The position numbers and the translations under genes are program-made. From NCBI GenBank assembly GCA_043806735.1, contig JAZDGR010000049.1:1-24772 (forward strand): a stretch of 24,772 bases of DNA, given 5' to 3'. The notes beneath the pieces were generated by a model. That model was not told the origin of the DNA. It saw only the letters and a list, made by a program, of their open reading frames with translations, and made no database searches. Of the stretch, positions 1 to 6,777 are shown one piece after another. This DNA is from QYOJ01 sp043806735 (GTDB lineage Bacteria > Bacteroidota > Bacteroidia > Bacteroidales > FEN-979). Numbering within the stretch: the stretch's first letter is position 1; every line of letters begins with the position of its first letter.

Positions 1-330
1 GCCAAAACAGACTCCCTGAATCGCGGCGATCATCGGCAGATCAGAATCGATCAGGCATTGCAACACGGCATTTCCCGCCTGCATCTCCCGGTCAATCTCA
101 TGGCCGGAAGAGAGCATTTCAAACATCCGGTTCAGGTCTCCACCGGCAGAGAAATGCCTCCCTTTGCCGTGGATCAGGATCCCTTTCAGGGAAATATCGG
201 AAATCCACAGTTTTAAAGCTTCCAACGGGATGAACTCAGGTTCGTATAAATAATTCTCCGGGGGGTTATTCAGGGTGAGGATCCCGATCCCATCTTTGAT
301 CTCCCATTCGATCCGGTGAAGCTGGTCCAT
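1..330 (-). CDS. Enoyl-CoA hydratase/isomerase family protein (3' truncated by window edge)
   Basis: The reverse strand is open from an ATG at 328-330 to the window edge, giving 110 residues that start MDQLHRIEWEIKDGIGILTL. The middle reads HGKGRHFSAGGDLNRM, the crotonase-fold oxyanion-hole motif (SAGGDL), and a second oxyanion segment MIAAIQGVCFG sits at the cut end. The crotonase family acts on acyl-CoA or acyl-ACP thioesters (hydration, isomerisation, hydrolysis). The catalytic acid residues would lie beyond the edge, so the exact reaction cannot be called. It begins 10 bases after the stop of the upstream thioesterase gene and is co-directional with the whole cluster, so it is very probably the next gene of the same operon. 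In a polyene pathway it could move or remove double bonds; that is inference. Confidence 0.88.
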   Translation of the reverse strand, partial: MDQLHRIEWEIKDGIGILTLNNPPENYLYEPEFIPLEALKLWISDISLKGILIHGKGRHFSAGGDLNRMFEMLSSGHEIDREMQAGNAVLQCLIDSDLPMIAAIQGVCFG

Positions 331-340
331 CAGGCAGCGG

Positions 341-736
341 TTAAAAAAAGTCAGTTAAATTCTCAAGTATATCCACAGGTTTTCGCGTATGATCCAGAAA
401 AACGGTCTTGGTTTCTCCCCGTGCGAGAGTGAGTCCCGACTGCTTATTGACCACTTTTTGCCTGAAAATCAGGTACGGTCTTTCGATCATCACCCGGGTT
501 AGGATTTCCAGCGGATCGAATAACTTTGCTTCGCGCATATACCGGATGTGAACATCTGTAACCACGATGAGAAGACCTTTTGCATGCAATAGTTCCATCA
601 CCTTTAGCTCCTGAAATAATTTCCACCTGCCATGCTCAAAATAGTTCAGGTAAACGGCATTGTTGACATGCCCGTACGAATCCAGTTCATACCCGCGAAC
701 TGCAATATCAGACTTGAAAATCTTCGGTGTTTGCAT
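341..736 (-). CDS. Acyl-CoA/ACP thioesterase, 4HBT hot-dog family (FadM/YbgC-like)
   Basis: This encodes about 131 residues with the 4HBT signature RGYELDSYGHVNNAVYLNYFE near the N-terminus; the Asp of ELDSYGHV is the usual catalytic residue. The family hydrolyses acyl-CoA or acyl-ACP thioesters in the cytoplasm. I chose the ATG at 734-736 (MQTPKIFKSDI) over an upstream start at 826: it puts the first beta strand at the N-terminus as in the family, while the extra 30 residues only read through the preceding dehydratase gene. It overlaps that gene by 29 bases and ends 10 bases before the enoyl-CoA hydratase gene, so it is translationally linked to both. A role in releasing or editing acyl chains from the pathway ACPs is inferred from context. 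Confidence 0.85.
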   Translation of the reverse strand: MQTPKIFKSDIAVRGYELDSYGHVNNAVYLNYFEHGRWKLFQELKVMELLHAKGLLIVVTDVHIRYMREAKLFDPLEILTRVMIERPYLIFRQKVVNKQSGLTLARGETKTVFLDHTRKPVDILENLTDFF

Positions 737-1139
737 GGTGCCGGATACGGGTTTGAAATACAGATTTGCATTTGCAAAAAATCTTGTCTCCGCTGGAAAG
801 GATAGCGTTACAATGCAGCAGGTCATGCTCGCCCGGTTTCAACGAGATGTCGAAGGTTAGCCGGGGTGTTTCATGGGGATTAATGGCGGAAAGGAATTTG
901 ATGTTATCCGCTGTTTGAAGTATGACCTCTTTTTGGATGATATCGGCAACGATCTCCGTAATCATCCTGATCTGGCAAACTCCCGGAACTATAGGATTCC
1001 CGGGGAAGTGGCCGTTGTAGATCGGATGATTCGGGACAAGTTCTGCCAGGATACGGTAGGTACGCTGACCCGGATCCGGAAGTGTATTACTGTCCGGTTG
1101 TTCCAGAGACCTGACAAAGAAAAAACTCTCTTTCAACAT
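708..1139 (-). CDS. FabZ-like hot-dog protein (3-hydroxyacyl-ACP dehydratase family), catalytic Glu not conserved
   Basis: A 143-residue single hot-dog protein with the FabA/FabZ core NHPIYNGHFPGNPIVPGVCQ (residues 37-56). The catalytic His of GHFPG is present (H44). In classical FabZ the catalytic Glu follows PGV by four residues; here that place is Arg58 (PGVCQIRMITE) and the nearest acid is Glu62. I believe related Bacteroidota sequences annotated as hydroxymyristoyl-ACP dehydratase carry the same PGVCQ/PGVCT motif, so this may be a family trait. The start is an ATG at 1137-1139, about 20 bases downstream of a -7 promoter box, which makes this the first gene of a sub-operon (dehydratase, thioesterase, hydratase). 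Its role is presumably dehydration of 3-hydroxyacyl-ACP during chain growth, or binding only if inactive. Confidence 0.8.
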   Translation of the reverse strand: MLKESFFFVRSLEQPDSNTLPDPGQRTYRILAELVPNHPIYNGHFPGNPIVPGVCQIRMITEIVADIIQKEVILQTADNIKFLSAINPHETPRLTFDISLKPGEHDLLHCNAILSSGDKIFCKCKSVFQTRIRHHANTEDFQV

Positions 1140-1165
1140 ATACCGTCGCGGGGTCTGTTAGGGTG

Positions 1166-1173
1166 CAAAGGTA
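1166..1173 (-). promoter_or_regulatory. Bacteroidota-type -7 promoter box (TACCTTTG) for the FabZ-like gene
   Basis: The minus strand reads TTACCTTTGCACCC here, matching the Bacteroidota sigma-ABfr -7 consensus TAnnTTTG. It lies in the 60-base gap between the lipoprotein stop (1200) and the dehydratase start (1139). I see no clear TTG at -33, so the box alone supports the call. The 15-mer agggtgcaaaggtaa (plus strand) at 1160-1174 recurs exactly at 19009-19023 before fabG. Confidence 0.55.
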
Positions 1174-1199
1174 ACGAATAATCGTCTCAGAAAATCCGG

Positions 1200-1919
1200 T
1201 CAGTTAAGGGAGAGTAAAGTTAATGACAGTTTCAGTTTCACAAACGGATTCTCAATCCTGATTTTTCCGGGAAATCCCAGATTGTACTGGGTAAAAGAGA
1301 TTCGTGTTGCATCCGCAAAAGTGGACTTGCAGGCCACTGAATACAGCGTATCTCCGGCAGGGGAGAAGGTGCTCCATCTTTTAAAATGATCTGACTTGTC
1401 CTTGCCTACCAGATTCCCTGTTTCACGCTGGAAAAACCACAGGCACGGCTCTTCAGTCATGTGCGTGCCGAGGAGCAACCTGAAATTCGTCCCCAAAATT
1501 TTCAACATGGGCTTTTTATTCATCGGTTCAAAGCAATAGATCACCTGCATGCTGTCGGCAGAGATTTCGAAATCGAAAAACGTCATTCCCAACTCGTTAC
1601 TGAAAACGACTCTGTAAACACAAGATCCCAGATCCCGCATCCCGTATCCAGTATCTCGTATCCCGTATCTCGTATCCAGAATCTTTTTCATGAATACCAA
1701 GCCCGTCAAATGATAATCCCGGATATCCATGCTGGCTTTAAACAGGGCTTTCTGGAAGGAGGGGTCGGTGAAAAAAGTCGGCAGTCGGCAGTTGGCAGTT
1801 GGCAGTTGGTAGCTGGCAGATGGTGGAGGGGGCACAGGACCCAGGTTGCGGGGTTTGATTGAGGTGCAACCGGCCAGGGAACAGATCAGAATCACATTAC
1901 TTAAGATCAAATATTTCAT
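1200..1919 (-). CDS. Outer-membrane lipoprotein of the polyene-type cluster, with two heptanucleotide-repeat insertions
   Basis: A 239-residue protein starting MKYLILSNVILICSLAGC: a lipoprotein signal peptide with lipobox LAGC, so the mature protein is lipidated. I chose the ATG at 1917-1919 because it places this signal at the N-terminus; an upstream in-frame start would bury it behind residues that read through lolA. It overlaps the LolA-like gene by 23 bases. No catalytic motif is recognised. Aryl polyene clusters typically pair a LolA-like carrier with a small lipoprotein, and this gene fits that slot. Two stretches are low-complexity: after PVPPPPS comes SYQLPTANCRLPT, and later LDTRYGIRDTGYGMRDLG. 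Each is encoded by a 7-bp tandem array (1776-1824 and 1622-1684) that keeps the frame open. Confidence 0.75.
   Translation of the reverse strand: MKYLILSNVILICSLAGCTSIKPRNLGPVPPPPSASYQLPTANCRLPTFFTDPSFQKALFKASMDIRDYHLTGLVFMKKILDTRYGIRDTGYGMRDLGSCVYRVVFSNELGMTFFDFEISADSMQVIYCFEPMNKKPMLKILGTNFRLLLGTHMTEEPCLWFFQRETGNLVGKDKSDHFKRWSTFSPAGDTLYSVACKSTFADATRISFTQYNLGFPGKIRIENPFVKLKLSLTLLSLN
1622..1684. repeat. Intragenic heptanucleotide tandem array (9 x 7 bp, unit CGTATCC)
   Basis: On the plus strand nine consecutive 7-bp units can be laid out without gaps: aagatcc, cagatcc, cgcatcc, cgtatcc, agtatct, cgtatcc, cgtatct, cgtatcc, agaatct. The array is 63 bp (21 codons) inside the lipoprotein gene and encodes LDTRYGIRDTGYGMRDLG in the sense frame. 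Because 7 is not a multiple of 3, the codon phase rotates from unit to unit, so the peptide is not a simple 7-residue repeat. Confidence 0.85.
1776..1824. repeat. Intragenic heptanucleotide tandem array (7 x 7 bp, unit AGTTGGC)
   Basis: On the plus strand seven 7-bp units run head to tail: agtcggc twice, agttggc twice, agttggt, agctggc, agatggt. The array is 49 bp inside the same lipoprotein gene and encodes SYQLPTANCRLPT just after the proline-rich linker that follows the lipobox. A second heptamer array with a different unit lies 91 bp away. Confidence 0.85.
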
Positions 1920-2529
1920 CGGGCAAAGGCAGGTTGATTTTTTTGTTGGTGAAAGTGATTTTAGTATGGTCGGCGCCTGATTCAAACAGCTCTACCTGGT
2001 CAACCGAGAAATCGGTTTTATCAAAATAAATCAGGATCTTCTGGAGGCTTTCCCTGAACTTTTCTGACTGAGGAATAAGATTCACGATATAGTACTGTTG
2101 ATTCTGAGAATAGTTTGCCTTAAAATTTTCGCTGTCGTTGAGCAACGTCCCCCTTACACTGCCCACAACGATTTTATTAATCTCGGCGAAGAGCTTGTTT
2201 GACCTGGTGTTAAACTCTCTGGTTTGCCCATCGTCCCTGATGTTGATCACATTTCCACAGAGGGTAATAATGTAAGAGAATGGATGGATATACTCCCAGC
2301 GCAGCAGATTTTCCTGTTTAAAATAGAACTTTCCCGAGGAGATGATTTTATCATTCAGGATGGCCATTTCTTTTTCCTGGGTAAAGTCGGAGGAAATAGT
2401 TTTGGTGGATTCTGCAGTTTGCATCACACTGTTTTTAATGCGTTGGATGGAGACAGCATCCAATGGTTTCTGCTGGGCAAAAAGAACCACGGGGATGAGT
2501 ATCAGGAGAGGGATAACCAGTTTATGCAT
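1897..2529 (-). CDS. LolA-like outer-membrane lipoprotein/lipid carrier
   Basis: A periplasmic carrier of about 210 residues with signal peptide MHKLVIPLLILIPVVLFAQQ and the LolA-family signature LLRWEYIHPFSYII at about residues 75-88. The family folds as an incomplete beta-barrel that shuttles hydrophobic cargo to the outer membrane. I chose the ATG at 2527-2529; an upstream TTG would only add three residues. It overlaps the deacetylase gene by 8 bases and the following lipoprotein gene by 23 bases. Sitting inside the biosynthetic operon, it is more likely a dedicated carrier for the pathway lipid or its lipoprotein than the housekeeping LolA; aryl polyene clusters also carry LolA-like genes. 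Confidence 0.85.
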   Translation of the reverse strand: MHKLVIPLLILIPVVLFAQQKPLDAVSIQRIKNSVMQTAESTKTISSDFTQEKEMAILNDKIISSGKFYFKQENLLRWEYIHPFSYIITLCGNVINIRDDGQTREFNTRSNKLFAEINKIVVGSVRGTLLNDSENFKANYSQNQQYYIVNLIPQSEKFRESLQKILIYFDKTDFSVDQVELFESGADHTKITFTNKKINLPLPDEIFDLK

Positions 2530-3328
2530 AAGCGTCAATATTCAGCAGGGAGGTTAGTGAAACGAATCGGTAGCCTTTTAGTTGCAAGGCCGGGATGAGT
2601 TTTTTGAGGGCGGCGCCCGTCTGAGCCAGGTGGTCGTGCAGGACGATGATGGAACCTGGGCGGATTTTCCGGACGATGCCCGAAGCAATGCGATCGGGAT
2701 TCTGAACAAGAGTATCAAAGGCCCGGATATTCCACCCTATGACATGGTAATTGAGGCTTTTTAGTGCGCTGCTTACCATCGGATTGAGTACCCCGTACGG
2801 CGGGCGGAAAAGAAGCGGATCCTTTCCGGTAATCTCCCTGATTTCCCCGGAAGTCTTAATAAGTTCCTTTCTAATTCGTCGGGACGGAAAGAAATCAAAC
2901 CAGGCAGAATGGCTCCAGGAATGGTTCCCGATGAGGTGCCCCTGTGTGTGCATTTCCTTTAAAAGTTCCTTATTCTTTGCAAGGTTTTCGCCAATGCAAA
3001 AGAAAGAGGCCTGGATGTTGTTCCGGTTCAGCACATTCAGCACTTCCTGAGTGAACGTTGAGTGCGGCCCGTCGTCAAATGTCAATGCACAAATGGGTTC
3101 ATTCGTGGCAGAACAACACAAAGCTTTATGGTGAAACTGGGATTGTATGAAAAAAGCCAGGGTAACCGAGATCCCGATGTAGAGTGCGACAAGAATGATC
3201 TGAAACAGCGCTGAATAATCACAAAAATATGGGGTGATCCACTGGTAGTTGCAGGCAATAAAACGGAGCAAGTTCAGGATGAAAAGGAAAACGAAGAAAA
3301 CTATGGTAAGTCGTTTGAAGGTCCACAT
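2522..3328 (-). CDS. Membrane-anchored polysaccharide deacetylase (NodB/CE4 family)
   Basis: 268 residues: two hydrophobic segments at about 5-25 and 40-62, then a NodB homology domain. Visible CE4 motifs are TFDDGP (83-88, catalytic Asp pair), HSWSH (136-140, metal-binding His pair), RPPYG (175-179) and a C-terminal VLHDH. The family removes N-acetyl or other acyl groups from glycans with a divalent metal. The catalytic domain probably faces the periplasm. The start is the ATG at 3326-3328, immediately after the CLF1 stop codon, and the end overlaps lolA. Its place in a polyene-type cluster suggests it modifies a sugar or an envelope acceptor to which the product is joined; that is inference. 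Confidence 0.9.
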   Translation of the reverse strand: MWTFKRLTIVFFVFLFILNLLRFIACNYQWITPYFCDYSALFQIILVALYIGISVTLAFFIQSQFHHKALCCSATNEPICALTFDDGPHSTFTQEVLNVLNRNNIQASFFCIGENLAKNKELLKEMHTQGHLIGNHSWSHSAWFDFFPSRRIRKELIKTSGEIREITGKDPLLFRPPYGVLNPMVSSALKSLNYHVIGWNIRAFDTLVQNPDRIASGIVRKIRPGSIIVLHDHLAQTGAALKKLIPALQLKGYRFVSLTSLLNIDAYA

Positions 3329-4414
3329 TTAGGCCTGGTTTAGAAGGATCAGAGAGTGGTTTATCCCCCGGTGATGGTTATAGATCAATATCGTTCTCAG
3401 CGCGTTTGGTTTCCGGGACGGGAATGCAGCCGCGGGGACAACTTGTTCACGCAGTGCCTTGGCAGCCAGCCAGGTAGCAAACCCGGTGGCTGTATGGTAC
3501 TCGCCGCAAAGGTGCTTGAAAAACGCTATTGGTACATCCTGGAACAGAGATGAAATCACATCCTGGTAAATCTGATCCCCCTTCGGATCTCCATTCATTC
3601 CGCAGAGAAACAGATCAATATCTCCTGTCTCGAGTTGATTTTCCTTCAGAAATCCCCAGATCCATCCATAGATCTCCTCACGGTGTTCCGGTTGGAAGAG
3701 CATGCTGCAATCCTGAAGAGTTGCATAAGCAGAGGGACTTTTTTCTGTTTCGAGCAGGAAGAATGAAGCCCCTTCTCCGGCAATTGTTCCCCGTGTTTTG
3801 TCAACATAAAGCTGCAGGTTGTTTACGGGTTTTCTTTTCCATAGCCCCAACCGGTACTGGATCTGGAAAGAGTTGTTGGTGAGTTCGTCAGCACAACCCA
3901 GAAGGAGGGTTTTCGCATTCCCGGAGGAGATCTGCATGAGGCTGTCGAACATGGCCGTCTCAAACGAGAATCCGCGGTGGACGTATGTAAAATTGTACCC
4001 GTGACACTTGATCAGAAGGGCGATCTGGGCGCTGACGGTATTGTGTGTGGATTGTATGAAAGAAGTAGGGGTCAGGAACTCCTCTTTGTTCCGGATCATG
4101 TTCCCTAAAAACTTCTCCGTGTCCTCGATGCATCCTAATCCGGTCCCGGTGATAATCTTATCCGGCATCCGGTATCCGGCATCTGCCAGGCAGATCTTCG
4201 CTGCCGCTACTCCCATCTTGATAATTCTTCCCATGCGCCTCACCATTTCGGGAGGGACGAAATCCTTGTAGTTGGGATCCAGGGCTTTCAGGCGGTTACT
4301 TTCAACAGAAACCGGCTCGTTAAGAAACAACCGGTTGTCGAATGTACTCTGGGGCGAAACGCAACCCAGTCCGTTGATATAAGCCTTTTTTACCACAACA
4401 TACGCTGATTTCAC
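3329..4414 (-). CDS. Chain-length-factor-like ketosynthase homologue CLF1 (no active-site Cys)
   Basis: 361 residues with the ketosynthase fold but without its catalytic triad. Where active KS have TACSS, this reads YVHRGFSFETAM (Ser in the apparent Cys position); where KS have HGTGT it reads CGMNGDPKGD; the Lys/His segment is FKHLCGEYHTATGF, keeping Lys but losing GHT. The structural GEGASFFLLE segment is kept. This is the pattern of a chain-length factor that pairs with a catalytic KS, here KS1 just upstream. The start is a GTG at 4412-4414, three bases after the KS1 stop; no in-frame ATG fits. CLF2 begins MTAYINGIG, so this protein carries an extra eight or nine residues at its N-terminus, and a later GTG is possible. 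Confidence 0.82.
   Translation of the reverse strand: MKSAYVVVKKAYINGLGCVSPQSTFDNRLFLNEPVSVESNRLKALDPNYKDFVPPEMVRRMGRIIKMGVAAAKICLADAGYRMPDKIITGTGLGCIEDTEKFLGNMIRNKEEFLTPTSFIQSTHNTVSAQIALLIKCHGYNFTYVHRGFSFETAMFDSLMQISSGNAKTLLLGCADELTNNSFQIQYRLGLWKRKPVNNLQLYVDKTRGTIAGEGASFFLLETEKSPSAYATLQDCSMLFQPEHREEIYGWIWGFLKENQLETGDIDLFLCGMNGDPKGDQIYQDVISSLFQDVPIAFFKHLCGEYHTATGFATWLAAKALREQVVPAAAFPSRKPNALRTILIYNHHRGINHSLILLNQA
4161..4188. repeat. Short heptamer array in CLF1 (4 x 7 bp, unit TCCGGCA)
   Basis: The plus strand has four units in a row: tccggca, tccggta, tccggca, tctgcca. They encode the ADAGYRMPD segment of CLF1. Part of this peptide is conserved in KS proteins (DAG), so the periodicity could be coincidental. 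It falls at the same loop where CLF2 carries a palindromic insertion. Confidence 0.4.
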
Positions 4415-4417
4415 AGA

Positions 4418-5626
4418 TTAGGTTGGTTTTGAGATAATTAAGGTCGAGTTGTTTCCGCCGAAGCCGAACGAGTTTGACAGGATATTCCGTATTTCAACAT
4501 CCGTCTGAAGTTTGGTCACCGGTGTACTATGGAGCTCTTTCATTGGGGTGGTCCAATTCAGGTTTGGGAAGATCATCTTGTTGCGGATAGATAGGATGGA
4601 AATCACGGCCTCCACAGCCCCGGCGGCTCCCAGGGTATGACCCGTGTAAGTTTTGGTGGAGCTGAACGGGGGGACGACGCTGCCAAATATTCGTTCGATT
4701 GCCACCCCCTCCGAAAGATCGTTGTTCTCGGTGCCTGTTCCATGCACGTTGATATAATCAATCTGACCGGGTGTAAATCCGGCCATCCCAAGCGCCTGGG
4801 TCATGGCAAGGACGGCGCCGGTCCCATCGGGTGAAGAGGCAGTTTGGTGGAAGGCGTCATTGGCATTTCCATATCCGGTCAACTCTGCCAGTATCTGTTT
4901 CCCCTCTTTGACAACAACTTCTTCCGGTTCCAGCACCAGAAATGCAGCTCCTTCACCCAGGGTAAGCCCGGCGCGGGTTTCATCAAAGGGCCTGCATCCC
5001 CGTTTATCCAGGATCATCAGCGTGTTGAATCCGTTGAGGGTAAATTTTGTGACCGAATCTGTCCCTCCGGCAATCACCCTGTCCAGTTTGCCGTGCCTGA
5101 TCAGCTCAGCTCCGAACAGGATCGAGTTGGCCGAGGAAGAACAGGCAGTGCTGAGGGTTGAAACAAAGTCCCTGATTCCGAGAAAGGTTGCAATCCGCTC
5201 GGTGCTGTCGCCGCAATCGTGATTGACAATATCAATCAATCTCCCTCGCTTGGGATCCTCCAGAAACTGTTGATAAAATCCTTCACTGCGGTCCATTCCT
5301 CCGACTGTAGTAGCCGAAAGGAATCCGGTTTTGTATGCTTTTACATGGGTAATCCCGGCAGAAACAAGGGCTTCCCGCGCTGCGATCATGCCCAGGAGGG
5401 TAGTCCGGGTAAATTCTTTACTCCCTTTGTGACCGGCCATTTCCAGCAACTCTTCTGTGGTTTTTTTTACCTCTGCCAGGGGAAGGGTCCCTTTATGAAG
5501 GGTAGGGAAGAGGGTGATTTCCCCAATGCCCGTCTGTTCGCTCTGAAGGGAGCGCAGGACTTCATTCACATCGTTGCCGATGGCAGAGATGATTCCAATT
5601 CCGGTGATGAAGATCCGTTTCGACAT
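4418..5626 (-). CDS. Beta-ketoacyl-ACP synthase KS1 (FabF-like, catalytic partner of CLF1)
   Basis: 402 residues with an intact elongating-KS active site: Cys162 in STACSSS, His295 in NVHGTGTENND, and Lys325/His330 in STKTYTGHTLGAAGA; the C-terminus ends in the usual SNSFGFGGNNS. It performs decarboxylative Claisen condensation of malonyl-ACP with an acyl-ACP in the cytoplasm. The start is an ATG at 5624-5626 (MSKRIFITGIGIISAIG). It is followed after three bases by CLF1, so KS1 and CLF1 probably form a heterodimer. It is clearly paralogous to KS2 (shared FHQTAS-PDG, LGEGAA, AEV segments). A -7 box in the 53-base gap before it suggests an internal promoter. Confidence 0.9.
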   Translation of the reverse strand: MSKRIFITGIGIISAIGNDVNEVLRSLQSEQTGIGEITLFPTLHKGTLPLAEVKKTTEELLEMAGHKGSKEFTRTTLLGMIAAREALVSAGITHVKAYKTGFLSATTVGGMDRSEGFYQQFLEDPKRGRLIDIVNHDCGDSTERIATFLGIRDFVSTLSTACSSSANSILFGAELIRHGKLDRVIAGGTDSVTKFTLNGFNTLMILDKRGCRPFDETRAGLTLGEGAAFLVLEPEEVVVKEGKQILAELTGYGNANDAFHQTASSPDGTGAVLAMTQALGMAGFTPGQIDYINVHGTGTENNDLSEGVAIERIFGSVVPPFSSTKTYTGHTLGAAGAVEAVISILSIRNKMIFPNLNWTTPMKELHSTPVTKLQTDVEIRNILSNSFGFGGNNSTLIISKPT

Positions 5627-5652
5627 TCAGATCCAGCTGGTTGTTGGGTTTG

Positions 5653-5660
5653 CAAAAGTA
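5653..5660 (-). promoter_or_regulatory. Possible internal -7 promoter box (TACTTTTG) before KS1
   Basis: The minus strand reads GTTACTTTTGCAAACC in the 53-base gap between CLF2 and KS1, one of the few real gaps in the cluster. It fits TAnnTTTG. No TTG is seen at the expected -33 position, so this is a weak call. Confidence 0.4.
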
Positions 5661-5679
5661 ACAGAAAAAGACCTTTGTG

Positions 5680-6777
5680 TTAAGTTTTTTTCGTAAGAAG
5701 CAGGAAGGAATGGTTGATGTTCCTGTATTGGTTGTAAATGAGGATGTTTTGCAACCGGGACGGATGTTGGGTATTGAATTTAACTATGGGAGGGATACCT
5801 TGATGTTTCAGGATATTGGCAACAAGCCACAGGGCAAAACCGGTGGAAGTGAAGTACTCTCCGCAGAGGTGTTTATACCACAGTTGGGGGATTGATGAAA
5901 AAAGGGATTCTCCAAGTTGAAAGTAGATAGGATCATAGGAAATATCCCCATTGATCCCGAGGACAACCGCGTCTAGCTGGTCGACCGATAACCCGTTGGA
6001 AAAGAGCATTTTCTGAATATGATCCTTCACCTTGTCGATATTACCGGGTCTGTAAACCGTTTCGACTGACAGCAATCTGGCATAGGAAAATGAGGAAGGC
6101 TTGTTCTCCAGGAGATAATAGGCGGCTCCCTCACCGGCCAGCGCTCCGGTGGTTTTGTATTGGAGGATTTCGAGGTTGTTGACCGGTTCCAGCTTCCAGT
6201 GTCCGGCCCGGCGTGTGATGACAAGATGGTTTTGGGTCATCTCATCAATGCCGCCAACCAGGGCCGAAGAAGCCATTCCCTCCGAAAACTGCATCAGGGC
6301 ATCCTGCAGGGCGCTTTCAAAGGAGAACGAACGGTGAACGTAGGTAGAGTTGTAATTGTGGCATTTCAGGGTGATCGCAATCTGGGAACTGATGGTGTTG
6401 TAAGTCGACTGGATAAAAGAGGTCGGATTCATCAGCACCTCTCCCGCGTTCATGCCGGTCAGGATCCGTTCGGTGTCCTCGACAGAGCCCAGTCCGGTCC
6501 CGGTTATGATGGCATCCGGCATCCCCACCCCCGGTCCCTCCCCTGAAGGGGAGGGGAGAAATCCTGCGTCCCGTAGAGCGATTGTCGCCGAGGTGATCCC
6601 CATTTTAATGAGGCGGCTCATGCGGCGGGCTGCGATCGGGTGGATAAATTCTTTGTAGTTGGGGTTGATGCAGGGAAGAAAATCGGCATGATATGCCTTG
6701 ACTTCGGGTAAAAAAGTTGATGGATCAGCAGTTGGCTGAGGGGAGATTAGGCCGATTCCATTTATATAGGCAGTCAT
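5680..6777 (-). CDS. Chain-length-factor-like ketosynthase homologue CLF2 with a palindromic-repeat insertion
   Basis: 365 residues, paralogue of CLF1. The Cys motif is replaced by YVHRSFSFESAL, the HGTGT motif by LGINGDISYD, and the Lys/His motif by YKHLCGEYFTSTGF; GEGAAYYLLE is kept. It is therefore predicted to be a non-catalytic CLF subunit. Its ATG at 6775-6777 overlaps the KS2 stop as ATGA, so it is translationally coupled to KS2, its likely partner. Compared with CLF1 it has about 11 extra residues (LPSPSGEGPGVG) between RDAGF and MPDAIITGTGLG, encoded by a perfect inverted repeat plus flanks. Otherwise the two proteins align over their whole length. Confidence 0.83.
   Translation of the reverse strand: MTAYINGIGLISPQPTADPSTFLPEVKAYHADFLPCINPNYKEFIHPIAARRMSRLIKMGITSATIALRDAGFLPSPSGEGPGVGMPDAIITGTGLGSVEDTERILTGMNAGEVLMNPTSFIQSTYNTISSQIAITLKCHNYNSTYVHRSFSFESALQDALMQFSEGMASSALVGGIDEMTQNHLVITRRAGHWKLEPVNNLEILQYKTTGALAGEGAAYYLLENKPSSFSYARLLSVETVYRPGNIDKVKDHIQKMLFSNGLSVDQLDAVVLGINGDISYDPIYFQLGESLFSSIPQLWYKHLCGEYFTSTGFALWLVANILKHQGIPPIVKFNTQHPSRLQNILIYNQYRNINHSFLLLTKKT
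6536..6555. repeat. Perfect 9-bp inverted repeat inserted in the CLF2 gene
   Basis: Plus strand CCCTCCCCT - GA - AGGGGAGGG: a perfect 9-bp stem with a 2-base centre, embedded in a G/C-homopolymer-rich stretch (about 6521-6557). It encodes PSPSGEGPG in CLF2, residues absent from CLF1. I recall this kind of sequence as a dispersed palindromic repeat in Bacteroidota genomes, but could not check it. Confidence 0.8.
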
